DNA of 64,000 nt from assembly GCF_028368975.1 (NCBI RefSeq), contig NZ_JAQNDM010000002.1:3962425-4026424 (forward strand), written 5' to 3'. The position numbers and the translations under genes were made by a program. Positions 44,690-53,899 of this stretch are shown here, one piece after another. Each line of letters begins with the position of its first letter. Positions within the stretch are counted from its first letter, which is position 1. Below the pieces are notes generated by a model. That model was not told the DNA's origin, did no database searches, and saw only the letters and a list, made by a program, of their open reading frames with translations. The DNA comes from Stigmatella ashevillena (lineage in GTDB: Bacteria; Myxococcota; Myxococcia; Myxococcales; Myxococcaceae).

Positions 44690-45376
44690 ATGAACGCCTC
44701 CGAAATCGACGCCATCCTCACGGCCACCCTGGCCGACAAGCAGCTCACCCGCTCCGAGCGGCGCGCCCTGCAAGCCGTGCTGGACGACAGGCGGGCGAGC
44801 GAGGCCGTGCTGGCCCTCTTCCGCTCGCGGGCCTTCAGCCTGGCCCGGGACGCGGTGACGGACCCGCGCGCCCGCCAGGTCATCTCCTGGCTGGAGGAGA
44901 CACTCCAGGCGCTCCTGCCCACCCAGACCGTCCCGGAGACGTCGCGCATGGAGGCGCACTTCTCCCCCGGCGAGGGCCCCCTGCGCGCCATCGTCAAGCT
45001 CATCACGGAGGCCCGGGGCTCAATCGACGTCTGTGTCTTCACCGTGACGGATGACCGGCTGACCCGGGCCCTGCTCGATGCCCACCGGCGCGGCCTGCGC
45101 ATGCGGGTGGTGAGCGACGACAACAAGGCGCTGGACCCGGGCTCGGACATGTACCGCCTCCAGGATGCGGGCATCCCCGTCCGGCTGGACCGGACCGAGG
45201 CCCACATGCACCACAAGTTCGCCCTCTTCGACCGACTGCGGCTGCTCACCGGCAGCTACAACTGGACGCGCTCGGCCGCCGACGTGAACCACGAGAACGT
45301 CCTCATCTCGGACGACACGCGGCTCGTCCAGCCCTTCTGCCGCGCCTTCGACGATCTCTGGGCCTCCCTGGAGTAG
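44690..45376 (+). CDS. phospholipase D-like nuclease with a single HKD motif
   Basis: The 228-residue product has one HKD motif (AHMHHKFALFD, His174-Lys176-Asp181, then LLTGSYNWTRSA), the arrangement of Nuc/PLD6-like endonucleases that dimerise to form the active site. The N-terminal 80 residues are helical (ASEIDAILTATLADKQLTRSERRALQAVLDDRR) and not part of the usual domain. No signal peptide is visible, so a cytoplasmic role on DNA or RNA is likely. The ATG at 44690 is chosen; an in-frame GTG at 44654 would add 12 residues. It is convergent with fumC. Confidence 0.85.
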   Translation: MNASEIDAILTATLADKQLTRSERRALQAVLDDRRASEAVLALFRSRAFSLARDAVTDPRARQVISWLEETLQALLPTQTVPETSRMEAHFSPGEGPLRAIVKLITEARGSIDVCVFTVTDDRLTRALLDAHRRGLRMRVVSDDNKALDPGSDMYRLQDAGIPVRLDRTEAHMHHKFALFDRLRLLTGSYNWTRSAADVNHENVLISDDTRLVQPFCRAFDDLWASLE

Positions 45377-45419
45377 GTCCCCGCCGGAGGAGAGCCCTCC
45401 GACAGGGTAGGAGACGGGA

Positions 45420-46817
45420 CTACAGGTTGCCCGTCATCTTCTCCGGGCGCACCCACTGGTCGAACTGCTCGGGGGTGACCAGGCCCAGCTCCACCGCCAC
45501 CTCTTTCAGGGTTTTGCCCTGCTTGTGGGCCGTTTTGGCGATCTTCGCCGCGTTGTCGTAGCCGATGTGGGGGTTGAGCGCCGTCACCAGCATGAGCGAG
45601 CGCTCCAGGTTCTCCTTGAGCCGCGTCAGGTTGGGCTCGATGCCCACGGCGCAATGGAGCCGGAAGCTGCGCATCCCGTCCGCCAGCAGCCGACAGCTCT
45701 GGAGGAAGTTCTGGATGATGAGCGGCTTGAACACGTTCAGCTCGAAGTTGCCCGAGGCCCCGCCCAGGCCAATGGCCACGTCGTTGCCGAGCACCTGCGC
45801 GCTGAGCATGGTGAGCGCCTCGGACTGCGTCGGGTTCACCTTGCCGGGCATGATGGAGCTGCCGGGCTCGTTCTCCGGAATCGTCAGCTCGCCGATGCCC
45901 GAGCGGGGCCCGGAGGCCAGCCAGCGCACATCGTTGGCGATCTTGAACAGCGCCGCCGCCAGCCCCTTGAGCGCCCCGTGCGCCTGCACCAGCGCGTCAT
46001 TGGCCGCCAGCGCCTCGAACTTGTTGGGCGCGGTGACGAACGCGTGCCCCGTCAGCCGGGCAATCTCCTGGGCCACCTGCTCCGCGTAGCCCTTGGGCGC
46101 ATTCAGCCCCGTGCCCACCGCCGTGCCACCCAGCGCCAGCTCGTACAGGTGCGACAGCGTGCGCTCGATGTGCGCCCCGGCGTGGTGCAGCTGCGCCACG
46201 TACCCGCTGAACTCCTGGCCCAGCGTCAGCGGCGTAGCGTCCTGGAGGTGCGTGCGGCCGATCTTCACCACGTCCTTGAAGGCCTCGGACTTCTGCGCCA
46301 GCACGTCCTTGAGCGCCTTCAGCTCCGGCAGCACGTGCTCCACCACCGCCTCCACCGCCGCCACGCTCATCGCGGTGGGGAACACGTCGTTGGAGCTCTG
46401 CCCCTTGTTCACGTCGTCGTTGGGGTGCACCTTGCGCGACTCGCCGCGCTCGCCCCCGAGCAGCTCCGAGGCCCGGTTGGCCAGCACCTCGTTGCAGTTC
46501 ATGTTCGTCTGCGTGCCGCTGCCCGTCTGCCACACCAGCAGCGGGAACTCCTCGTCGTGCTGGCCGGCCAGCACCTCGTCCGCCGCCTTCACGATGGCGT
46601 CCGCCTTCTCCGCCGAGAGGGAGCCGTTGGCCCTGTTGACCAGGGCGGCCGCCTTCTTCACGCGCACCAGCGCGTAGATGAGCGCCAGGGGCATGCGCTC
46701 GGAGGAGATGGCGAAGTTCTGGCGGCTGCGCTGCGTCTGGGCACCCCACAGACGGTCGGCCGGGACTTCAATGGGACCAAACGTGTCCTTCTCGATGCGA
46801 ACGTTCTTCGTGCTCAC
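45420..46817 (-). CDS. fumC: class II fumarate hydratase
   Basis: FumC hydrates fumarate to malate in the TCA cycle without an iron-sulphur cluster. The 465-residue protein (normal length) has the superfamily signature [15 protein letters not shown], the substrate sites [19 protein letters not shown] and [12 protein letters not shown], and [17 protein letters not shown] with the catalytic His. The GTG start at 46817 is supported by GAGGAGAAG just upstream and by the family start [18 protein letters not shown]. The open frame extends further upstream without homology. It appears to be a single-gene unit. Confidence 0.96.
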   Translation of the reverse strand: MSTKNVRIEKDTFGPIEVPADRLWGAQTQRSRQNFAISSERMPLALIYALVRVKKAAALVNRANGSLSAEKADAIVKAADEVLAGQHDEEFPLLVWQTGSGTQTNMNCNEVLANRASELLGGERGESRKVHPNDDVNKGQSSNDVFPTAMSVAAVEAVVEHVLPELKALKDVLAQKSEAFKDVVKIGRTHLQDATPLTLGQEFSGYVAQLHHAGAHIERTLSHLYELALGGTAVGTGLNAPKGYAEQVAQEIARLTGHAFVTAPNKFEALAANDALVQAHGALKGLAAALFKIANDVRWLASGPRSGIGELTIPENEPGSSIMPGKVNPTQSEALTMLSAQVLGNDVAIGLGGASGNFELNVFKPLIIQNFLQSCRLLADGMRSFRLHCAVGIEPNLTRLKENLERSLMLVTALNPHIGYDNAAKIAKTAHKQGKTLKEVAVELGLVTPEQFDQWVRPEKMTGNL

Positions 46818-47049
46818 GGAGTCTTCTCCTCGATAACGATGGACTCTAACGCCGGACTCTAATGATGGACTCGCGGGGCGGCTCCCCTGCCGGGCAGCCC
46901 CCGCGGCGCCCCTGCGCCTAGCACGGAACCCCCCCGGTTTCCCGGCTCCTGGCAGCACAATCTTTCTTCATGAAGGAGAAATCCCACCGAAAGACGCAGG
47001 GCCTCTCATGGAGAAGCTGAAACCTTGGCTTCCATCAGGAGGTGTCGGG

Positions 47050-47676
47050 ATGCTCGAAAAGCTGATGCCCAGGTCCGACGAGTTCTTCGATGACTTCGAC
47101 GCCCAGTGCGCCGCGACGGTGGAGGGCACCCGGCTGCTGCAGGCCCTGCTGAACGATTACCGGGACGTCCCCGTCCGGGTCCAGGCGCTCACGGACGTGG
47201 AACTCCGGGGGGATTTCGTCACCCACACCGCCCTCAACCGGCTGCATCAGCAGTTCATCACCCCCTTCGACCGACTGCAGATCCACTCGCTGCTGTCGCG
47301 CATCGACGACGTGCTGGACTTCACCCACGCGGCGGCCACTCGGCTGGACTCCTACGACATCCAATCCATCCTGCCGGACGCCGCCGAGTTGGCGCGGCTG
47401 CTCGTGCTGGGCGCCGAGAAAGTGCAGGAGGTGGTGGCCTCGCTGCGGCTGCTCAAGAAGCCCAACCAGATCCTCGCCGGGTGCAAGGACATCAAACGGC
47501 TGGCCTGGCAGGCGGACGAGGCGCTCCGCTCGGGCATGGGGCGGCTCTTCAAGAGTGGCATGGACCACCTCACCGTCATCAAATGGAAGGAAATCTACGA
47601 CCTGCTCGACACCGCCACGGGCAAGTGCAACGAGGTGGCCAACGTCATCCAAGGTGTGGTGTTGGAGCACTCCTGA
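47050..47676 (+). CDS. DUF47/PhoU-like protein
   Basis: The 208-residue all-helical product matches the DUF47 family (distant PhoU relatives), with LEKLMPRSDEFFDDFDAQC, FITPFDRLQIHSLLSRIDDVLDFTHAAA (the conserved D-R-x-D/E-x-H and E/D-D-x-x-D metal-binding type motifs) and LKWKEIYDLLDTATGKCNEVANVI-like ends (here VIKWKEIYDLLD). Family members usually sit beside a PiT phosphate transporter and modulate it; none is present here. The start at 47050 is chosen over 47008 because AGGAGGTG lies directly upstream and the resulting length is typical. An intrinsic-type terminator follows. Confidence 0.85.
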   Translation: MLEKLMPRSDEFFDDFDAQCAATVEGTRLLQALLNDYRDVPVRVQALTDVELRGDFVTHTALNRLHQQFITPFDRLQIHSLLSRIDDVLDFTHAAATRLDSYDIQSILPDAAELARLLVLGAEKVQEVVASLRLLKKPNQILAGCKDIKRLAWQADEALRSGMGRLFKSGMDHLTVIKWKEIYDLLDTATGKCNEVANVIQGVVLEHS

Positions 47677-47781
47677 GTTGCAAAAAGGTGGAAATCGTTT
47701 CTCCGCCAGTGCGTAACCAGGGACGGTCCCGTAAAAGGGGTGTTGTGCGAAAGCACCATGCACCGTGTCATGACGGTGCCG

Positions 47782-47827
47782 GGCACTCGCCGGTGAAACT
47801 CCAAGGCGCCGGCGAGTGCCTATTTTC
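47782..47827 (+). terminator. terminator between the DUF47 gene and a convergent gene
   Basis: GGCACTCGCCGG (47782-47793) and CCGGCGAGTGCC (47809-47820) form a perfect 12-bp stem with a 15-base loop, followed by TATTTTC. It terminates plus-strand transcription just before the end of the convergent gene; on the minus strand no T run follows. Confidence 0.8.
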
Positions 47828-47830
47828 GCT

Positions 47831-50158
47831 TCAGCGCCTCCGCCAGTTCATCATCCGCGCCAGCAGCACGGTGCCGAAGACGAGCACCGTGAAGGCCGCG
47901 GTGTAGCCCAGGAAGATGACCCAGCCGGTGGTGGTGCCCGGAATGCCCACCGAGGGGCTCATGTCCTGGAACTGGGCGCCGGAGAAGAAGCCGCACGCCA
48001 GGCTCACCGGCAGGAAGACGAACAGGAGGATGCTCACCATGCGGTCGAACTGGTCGCGCTTGTATTGGTCCAGCTCCGCGGCCTGATCCTTCATGGCCTC
48101 CACCGTCTCCTGCATCCCGTGCAGGGAGTGCCAGGCGAGGTAGCGCGCATTGATGTCCGGATCCTCGGACACCCGCGTGTGCCACAGAGAGTTGGTGAAC
48201 AGCATGACGTCCGAGCGGACGCTGCGCGCGGGGCGCAGGCTCTGCCAGCGCGAGGTGCGGTAGCGCTGCTCCACCTCGGCCATGCGCCGGCTGGTCTCGA
48301 AGGCCGAGTAGCGCTGCCCCAGGGTGAGCAGGAACAGGAGGAAGTCCCGGTCACAGGCCAGCGGGCCCCGCTCCTCTTCCTCGATAAGAAGCTCGATGCG
48401 CGCCCCGCCGGTGGACGTCAGCCAGTGCTCCGTCTCCCCGGCGGAGTCCCGGAGCACCCGCCGCCCCTCCGCCGCGGCCTCCGACGGCAGCTTCTCCAGG
48501 GAGGGCACCGTGCCCGAGGCGAGCGCATGAAAGAGCCCCTGCATGGAACGGGAGTCATCGAGCATGGACGAGCGCCCGCGCGAGACGCGGTAGGCGCCGT
48601 ACACGAGCCAGCGCTCCGGCCCCAGCGGGGCGAGCCAGGGGGCCAGGCCGCGCAGGGACTCGAACTCCCACACCGCCGGGCCCTCCACGAGCGCCGCCTG
48701 CTCCTGAGCGAGCGCATACAGCGAGACCGCCTCCTTCCGGGTCCACTCGACCCAGACCACGACGAGCCGGTTCGGATAAACGGAGACGCGGGCGGTGTGA
48801 GGACCGGCGGTCTTCTCGTAGTGCATCACGTCCGCCTCTTCGGTGGCCCCCAGGAAGGAGTTGACCACGGCGGGGTGGAACGCGGCGCCCCGGTCCGACA
48901 AGTCACACCGGCGGAAGCCCCGGGACATCAGCTCCGCGTCGGGCGCGGGCCCTCTCCAGAGGAACGGACGGCCCAACAGGGTATGGGCCCGGAGGACGTG
49001 CACGTTGCGGCCCACGTTGAACTCGTGCCAGAGAAACTCCCACAGCTCGCGGCGAGACAGCCGGGTGCCCGAGTACGGCACCGCGACCATCGTCGCGCGG
49101 CCGATGGGGCTGGCGTAGCCATCCGAGTACCAGGGATCCGAGTAGTCATTGGGCTGGCGCTCGAAGCGCCTTCCCCCCCGGGCCCGGGGCGTCCCATCCG
49201 GCAGCCGGTCCCCCTCCAACCCATCCAGCGCACCCGCGAGATCCGAGAGCGTCCCCGCGCGCTCGGGGTTGAGGGAGAACGCATGCCAGGGCCTGGATTG
49301 GTCGGGCCGGGCGATGTGAACGGCCATGAAGTCGAAGCCCTGGCCGTAGTGGGTGTGCTCGGTATCGCCCCGCGCGAGGAGCCGCAGCACGGTGACGTCC
49401 TGAAAGGAGGACAGGAAGAGCGCATCCACGCGCCGCACGGGCCCGTCCTTCACATCGCCAAAGGGGATGTCGAGTTGCACGAGCTGGGCGCGTGACAGCT
49501 CCGCGCGGTAGAGGAACTCATCCGCCTTGAGCCTCCGGGAGATGGCCAGGGGAACGAGTGCCTCGGGCAGCTTCGCCAGCTCCGCGGGGCGGTGGACGGT
49601 CTCCAGCACGCGGGCCATGAGCTCCAACACCTCGCGGGTGGGGCGCGCCGTCTCCGAGGGCCAGAGGTTCAAGGAGGCGTAGAACACCGTCCCCAGGGCA
49701 CGCTCATAATCCCCCACCGTCTCGGTGTGGCCCTGCTCCCACTCCCCCAAGTACTCCGCGAGCGCCCCGGCCGCCTCGGGCCAGGAAGCATGCAGCAGCC
49801 GGAAGGCAGCCAGCAGGCTGGCGCAGACCACATCGATGGTGTGCACATGGACGCGCAGCCGCAGGGGCGCGAGCCCTCCCCCGGGCTCCTCCGCGCGAAG
49901 CGCCTGGGCAAAGGCATCCAGCGCCTCGGCGGACAGGAGGACGGCCCCGGTGGTGGAGCGCACCGAGCGGCGCGTCCACTGGGGCAGCTTCCACGCCAGC
50001 ATGCGGGGGTGAGGGGGCAGGGCCTCGCTGCGCGAGCCCACGCTGATGAACAGCTCCCGGGCTTCCGGCTCACTGCCGGGGGAAGGGCGCTCGGTGGTCC
50101 ACTCCACCCGCCCCTCCTCCAGCAACCACTCCACCACCTGTCGCCACTTCGCATCCAT
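47831..50158 (-). CDS. large protein with CorA-like C-terminal membrane module, unknown function
   Basis: The 775-residue protein is mostly soluble with no recognised motif up to about residue 620. It has patterns such as RRVDALFLSSFQDVTVLRLL, YSDPWYSDGYASPIGRATMVAVP and WEFLWHEFNVGRNVHVL. Its C-terminal 150 residues contain a long helix (HGMQETVEAMKDQAAELDQYKRDQFDRMVSILLFVFLPVSLACGFF) and two membrane spans, the plan of CorA-type metal channels. The hallmark GMN motif is missing; GFFSGAQFQDMSP is in its place, so ion transport is doubtful. It is a single gene between convergent and same-strand neighbours. Confidence 0.7.
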   Translation of the reverse strand: MDAKWRQVVEWLLEEGRVEWTTERPSPGSEPEARELFISVGSRSEALPPHPRMLAWKLPQWTRRSVRSTTGAVLLSAEALDAFAQALRAEEPGGGLAPLRLRVHVHTIDVVCASLLAAFRLLHASWPEAAGALAEYLGEWEQGHTETVGDYERALGTVFYASLNLWPSETARPTREVLELMARVLETVHRPAELAKLPEALVPLAISRRLKADEFLYRAELSRAQLVQLDIPFGDVKDGPVRRVDALFLSSFQDVTVLRLLARGDTEHTHYGQGFDFMAVHIARPDQSRPWHAFSLNPERAGTLSDLAGALDGLEGDRLPDGTPRARGGRRFERQPNDYSDPWYSDGYASPIGRATMVAVPYSGTRLSRRELWEFLWHEFNVGRNVHVLRAHTLLGRPFLWRGPAPDAELMSRGFRRCDLSDRGAAFHPAVVNSFLGATEEADVMHYEKTAGPHTARVSVYPNRLVVVWVEWTRKEAVSLYALAQEQAALVEGPAVWEFESLRGLAPWLAPLGPERWLVYGAYRVSRGRSSMLDDSRSMQGLFHALASGTVPSLEKLPSEAAAEGRRVLRDSAGETEHWLTSTGGARIELLIEEEERGPLACDRDFLLFLLTLGQRYSAFETSRRMAEVEQRYRTSRWQSLRPARSVRSDVMLFTNSLWHTRVSEDPDINARYLAWHSLHGMQETVEAMKDQAAELDQYKRDQFDRMVSILLFVFLPVSLACGFFSGAQFQDMSPSVGIPGTTTGWVIFLGYTAAFTVLVFGTVLLARMMNWRRR

Positions 50159-50215
50159 GGAGCGCCTTATAGGCGCAGCCGGGGACGGAATCCCGCCTGG
50201 AGACGGGGTGGCGGA

Positions 50216-50698
50216 TCAGGGCAGCGTGAAGCTGCGGGCGATGCGCGCCGTGGCGTCCTGCCAGACCTTGGCGCCCTTCGGGTGGCTCCACTCGAAGCCG
50301 TAGACGGTGCCGTCCTTCTCCAGTTGCTTCATATAAAGGATGCGCCCCTGGGCATCCTCTCCGGAGAGCACCCACCACCCCTTGCCCTTGGGCTGGTAGG
50401 TGATGCGCACCTTCTGCTTGCGCCACCGCTCGACGGCGGCCTTCCGGTTCCAGGCCAGGTCCGTCTTGCTCTCGGGCGTGCCGTCGAGCTCCACCACCGG
50501 CGAGGCCCACGCCTTGAGGACGGCCTTGCCCGAGGAATCCTGGAACTCCTGGCCATCCCCATTCGCGGACTCGCCCTGGCCCTGAAGCCCGGGGGGCAAA
50601 CCAATGGAGTAGCCGTAGCGGCCGTTGGCGTAGGTGTTCCAGCCGTCACCGGACGGTTCGGCGAGAACGAGCAGGGAGACCAGGGCGTAGAGGACCAT
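50216..50698 (-). CDS. small secreted protein, unknown function
   Basis: The 160-residue product has a short signal peptide (MVLYALVSLLVLAEPSG). The mature part starts GWNTYANGRYGYSIGLPPGLQGQGESANGDG, a YxNxRYGYSIxxP pattern found in many small extracytoplasmic proteins, then a beta-rich region ending FEWSHPKGAKVWQDATARIARSFTL. It is separated by 57 bases from the preceding gene on the same strand. Function is unknown. Confidence 0.7.
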   Translation of the reverse strand: MVLYALVSLLVLAEPSGDGWNTYANGRYGYSIGLPPGLQGQGESANGDGQEFQDSSGKAVLKAWASPVVELDGTPESKTDLAWNRKAAVERWRKQKVRITYQPKGKGWWVLSGEDAQGRILYMKQLEKDGTVYGFEWSHPKGAKVWQDATARIARSFTLP

Positions 50699-50896
50699 GG
50701 CGCCACCTTATAATGACGGGCTGCTCTCTCAGCCGAATCCTTCGAAAAAACCTCACGAAGTCTTCCAACAATCCTTGGGAAGTGCCCTGGGGGAGCGCTG
50801 TTCTGGTCTTGTGATGAACGAGAGGGCCATGATGGCTTGCGTTCGTCCCGCGCCGTTGCATGTTGCGAGTACGGTTTTTTCTCAGAGAGAGGACAC

Positions 50897-51814
50897 ATGA
50901 AAGGGAGCTTCTTCAAGCGCATCACGCTGTTCCTGCTGACCAACCTGGCGGTGGTGGCGGCGCTGGGAATCGTCGCCAGGCTGCTGGGCGTGGAGAGCTT
51001 CCTCGCCCGTCAGGGCGCGGGGCTGAACCTGCCTGCCCTGCTCATCATGTCGGCGGTGATGGGCTTTGCCGGCTCGATCATCTCGCTGCTGATCTCCAAG
51101 CCGATGGCCAAGTGGAGCACGGGGGCCCAGGTCGTCACCGCGCCGCGCACGGACGCCGAGCGGTGGCTCGTGGGCACGGTGCAGCGGCTGGCGCGGGACG
51201 CGGGCATCGGGATGCCCGAGGTGGCGGTCTACGACAGCCCGGACATGAACGCCTTCGCGACGGGAGCGTTCCGCAACAGCGCGCTGGTGGCGGTGTCCAC
51301 GGGCCTGCTCCACGGCATGGAGCGGGACGAGGTGGAGGCGGTGCTGGGCCATGAGGTGGCCCACGTGGCCAACGGCGACATGGTGACGCTCTCGCTGCTT
51401 CAGGGCGTGCTCAACACCTTCGTCATCTTCCTGAGCCGGGTGGTGGGCTTCCTGGTGGACCGGTTCCTCAACCGCTCGGAGGACGGCGAGGAGAGCACTG
51501 GCACGGGACCGGGCTACTTCCTCACCAGCATCGTGCTGCAGATCATCTTCGGCATTGGCGCCAGCCTCATCGTGGCCTGGTTCAGCCGCCGACGGGAGTT
51601 CCGCGCGGACGTGGGCGGCGCCCAGTTGGTGGACCCCAACGCGATGGCCCGCGCGCTGAACCGGCTGCGCATGCAGCAGGGGGAGCCGAGCCTGCTGCCG
51701 TCCAGCATGCGGGCCTTCGGCATCCGCGGGGGGGGCGTGATGGCCCTCTTCTCGAGCCACCCGCCGCTCGAGGAGCGCATCCAGCGCCTGACCGACGGCA
51801 CTTGGCGGAACTGA
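50897..51814 (+). CDS. htpX: membrane zinc metalloprotease HtpX
   Basis: HtpX is an M48 inner-membrane protease that degrades misfolded membrane proteins in stress. The 305-residue protein has N-terminal spans (about 10-28 and 45-67), the zinc motif [12 protein letters not shown] (His152, Glu153, His156), two more spans, and [14 protein letters not shown] with the third ligand Glu. The C-terminus ([15 protein letters not shown]) is typical. The ATG at 50897 is preferred because GAGAGAGGA lies just upstream and the family starts there. Confidence 0.95.
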   Translation: MKGSFFKRITLFLLTNLAVVAALGIVARLLGVESFLARQGAGLNLPALLIMSAVMGFAGSIISLLISKPMAKWSTGAQVVTAPRTDAERWLVGTVQRLARDAGIGMPEVAVYDSPDMNAFATGAFRNSALVAVSTGLLHGMERDEVEAVLGHEVAHVANGDMVTLSLLQGVLNTFVIFLSRVVGFLVDRFLNRSEDGEESTGTGPGYFLTSIVLQIIFGIGASLIVAWFSRRREFRADVGGAQLVDPNAMARALNRLRMQQGEPSLLPSSMRAFGIRGGGVMALFSSHPPLEERIQRLTDGTWRN

Positions 51815-51837
51815 GCAGGCCCACCAGGCCGACGCGC

Positions 51838-53088
51838 TCAGTAGTTGATCGGGTTCACGGGCGGGCCATAGCCACTGCAAACACTGGATGCGGTGGTCAT
51901 GGTCACGTCGAACTTCCAGGTGATCTTGAACAGGTTGTAGAGGTTGGCAGAGGCTGCCAGGCAGGCGGAGGTGACGAAGTTGTCCACCGCCTTGACCGTG
52001 GTGTAGGCCGTGCTCTGAGAGCCCGCGTACCACCAGACATTGTGGACAAACCAGCCCGGGTGTCTCCGCTCCAGCCGCAGCACGATGGACGCAAAGAGAT
52101 CCGCGCCCCCCAGGCCGTAGGCATTGCTCGGTGCAAGGTTGGTGGCCAACGTGTTCGACCAGCGCAGGTTGGGGTTGTAGCGATAGGAATCGACCAACGC
52201 CTCCACCTCGCTCTTCGATGTGTTGAAGCTGATGCTGCCGATGGGCGCCCCGCTCAACCCCGCCGCCTCCATGGCCAGGAAACGCATGGCGATGGCGAAG
52301 CCCGTCGCGGGCACCCATTCGCTCTGGGGTGGCTTGTAGCTGAGCACACTGCTGTAAAAATAGAAGTTGCGGCCCAGCTCATAGAACAGCGTCTGATCAT
52401 ACAGGGGTGGAGTCTGCGAGACGGTGTTGCACATCTGCTGGAAGACGCCGTCGGACAATTCAATGCCGGTTCTGCCCGGGAAACCACAAGCGCTCCCCGC
52501 GCAACCCATGGCGGCTCCCGCGGGCAGGGCGGCGATGGAGAGCAGCCCCTGATAGTGCTTGTCCTGCGGGGGCACCGTGCTCGTCTGGCTGTAATAGAAG
52601 TCGTACGCGTCATCGGCGGCGTCGACAATCTTCATGATCGCCTGTGTTGCCTCAGCCCCGGTCTTCGTCCCGCAGTTGCTGTTGGGCACCCTCAGCGCGA
52701 TGTTCCGGCCCTTCCAGGCGTACAGGGTATGCGGCTGGTTGGCCATGCTGGTGTAGCTCGCGCGCAACCGGCAGTACCAGGAAGACGGCACCGCGAGATC
52801 GAGGTAGGCCGCCTCGTAGCCATCCACATGCTGCTGCTGGCAGGCCGCGTTCGGGTTCACGCTGTAGTCCTGAGCACCCACCCGGCACTTCCAGCCATTG
52901 GCGTCGGGTTGCGTCAACACCGCCGACGCGCTGGCGCCATAGGTGTCCCGGCAGTACCTCGAGAAATCCACCTGAGGCAGCGCCATGGCGGCAGCCTCCT
53001 CTGGCGCCAGCATCAGCGCTCCGGCCAGAGTGGACACCGCCAAGGCCAGGGCCCGGCGCCCAGAGAAACAGAAGACAGCATTTTTCAT
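51838..53088 (-). CDS. secreted protein of unknown function
   Basis: The 416-residue product begins MKNAVFCFSGRRALALAVST..GALMLAPEEAAAMA, a signal peptide with likely cleavage after AAA-M-A. The mature protein is Cys-rich (SRYCRDTYG, WKCRVGAQ, AACQQQHVDG, WYCRLRAS and others) with a Tyr/Trp-rich C-terminal half. YELGRNFYFY near residue 250 resembles the HELGHN motif of gluzincin peptidases with both His replaced (Tyr and Arg), so if it derives from that fold it is inactive; the resemblance is weak. GGGAG upstream supports the ATG at 53088. Function is unknown. Confidence 0.7.
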   Translation of the reverse strand: MKNAVFCFSGRRALALAVSTLAGALMLAPEEAAAMALPQVDFSRYCRDTYGASASAVLTQPDANGWKCRVGAQDYSVNPNAACQQQHVDGYEAAYLDLAVPSSWYCRLRASYTSMANQPHTLYAWKGRNIALRVPNSNCGTKTGAEATQAIMKIVDAADDAYDFYYSQTSTVPPQDKHYQGLLSIAALPAGAAMGCAGSACGFPGRTGIELSDGVFQQMCNTVSQTPPLYDQTLFYELGRNFYFYSSVLSYKPPQSEWVPATGFAIAMRFLAMEAAGLSGAPIGSISFNTSKSEVEALVDSYRYNPNLRWSNTLATNLAPSNAYGLGGADLFASIVLRLERRHPGWFVHNVWWYAGSQSTAYTTVKAVDNFVTSACLAASANLYNLFKITWKFDVTMTTASSVCSGYGPPVNPINY

Positions 53089-53125
53089 GAAAAACTCTCC
53101 CAATGCCCTGCCATCACCGTCCAGG

Positions 53126-53154
53126 CCACGGAGGACTGAAACAATCCTCCGTGG
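53126..53154. terminator. 10-bp hairpin between two secreted-protein genes
   Basis: CCACGGAGGA (53126-53135) and TCCTCCGTGG (53145-53154) form a perfect 10-bp stem with a 9-base loop, between the end of the Cys-rich lipoprotein gene (53213) and the start of the next gene (53088). It lacks a T run on the minus strand. A weaker 6-bp hairpin, TCTGTT/AACAGA, lies beside it at about 53165-53187. Confidence 0.5.
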
Positions 53155-53212
53155 CGAGATGATGTCTGTTTTTACTGATTAACAGATTTTGGCGGAATTG
53201 GCGAGATGCGGA

Positions 53213-53710
53213 TTAGCCCTTCGTGTCGATGGGCTCCTGCGGACACCAGGGGCACGCGGGCGGGCAGTCCGAGGGGCACGACACCTGCTCTCTCGGCGAG
53301 CAGACGCCATTCCCACACGTGGAGCTGCCGCAGTCCACGGGGCACGACGCCGCCGTCTCCCCCCCGTTGCAGGCCCCATCCCCGCACCAAGTGCTGGGAC
53401 TACAGTCAGAGGGGCACGTCGCGCTCGTCTCCCCGTTGTTGCAACTGCCGTCTCCACAGAAGGGCGCCGGCGCACAGTCCTCCGGACAGTTGGAGCTGTT
53501 CTCCCCGTGGGCGGAGTCACAGAAATGGTCGCCACAGATGGAGAAGCAGGGCTCGCACATCGGCCCCGAGGGCGGCCCACAGGGGCACTCGTTGAGTTCG
53601 GACTCGCTCCGCGCGGTGTCCGACACTCCGGCGTCGTCCGACACGTCGCCACACGCGAAGAGAAGTGCCACCGACACCCCTGCCACGAGACCCCAGAGAC
53701 GAGACTTCAT
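53213..53710 (-). CDS. Cys-rich repeat lipoprotein
   Basis: The 165-residue product has a lipoprotein signal (MKSRLWGLVAGVSVALLFAC, Cys20) and a mature part built of repeats of the form CGDGxCNxGETxxxCPxDC: FCGDGSCNNGETSATCPSDC, WCGDGACNGGETAASCPVDC, TCGNGVCSPREQVSCPSDC, and a diverged first copy CGDHFCDSAHGENSSNCPEDC. Such repeats occur in several large myxobacterial surface proteins and should be disulphide-bonded, perhaps Ca-binding (Asp/Glu/Asn at fixed positions). AAGGAGTTGCTG upstream supports the start at 53710. Role unknown, probably extracellular. Confidence 0.8.
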   Translation of the reverse strand: MKSRLWGLVAGVSVALLFACGDVSDDAGVSDTARSESELNECPCGPPSGPMCEPCFSICGDHFCDSAHGENSSNCPEDCAPAPFCGDGSCNNGETSATCPSDCSPSTWCGDGACNGGETAASCPVDCGSSTCGNGVCSPREQVSCPSDCPPACPWCPQEPIDTKG

Positions 53711-53899
53711 CAGCAACTCCTTGGAAAAGAGGGACCCCCACGGTAGCCCAGAATCTCGCCTCAATCACAAGCGGAACCAGGGTGTCTCCCCCACCTTGTG
53801 CGATTGCGACAAGAGGCTGTTTCCCTGTAGCGTGTTTTCAATCTCGTCTCAGAAGTGTCAAACACCTCATTCCGTGCGCAACGGAAGATCGAGAACACC

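Noticed and set aside
47831-48200. CorA magnesium channel
   Set aside because: The two C-terminal spans and long helix resemble CorA, but the essential GMN motif is missing.
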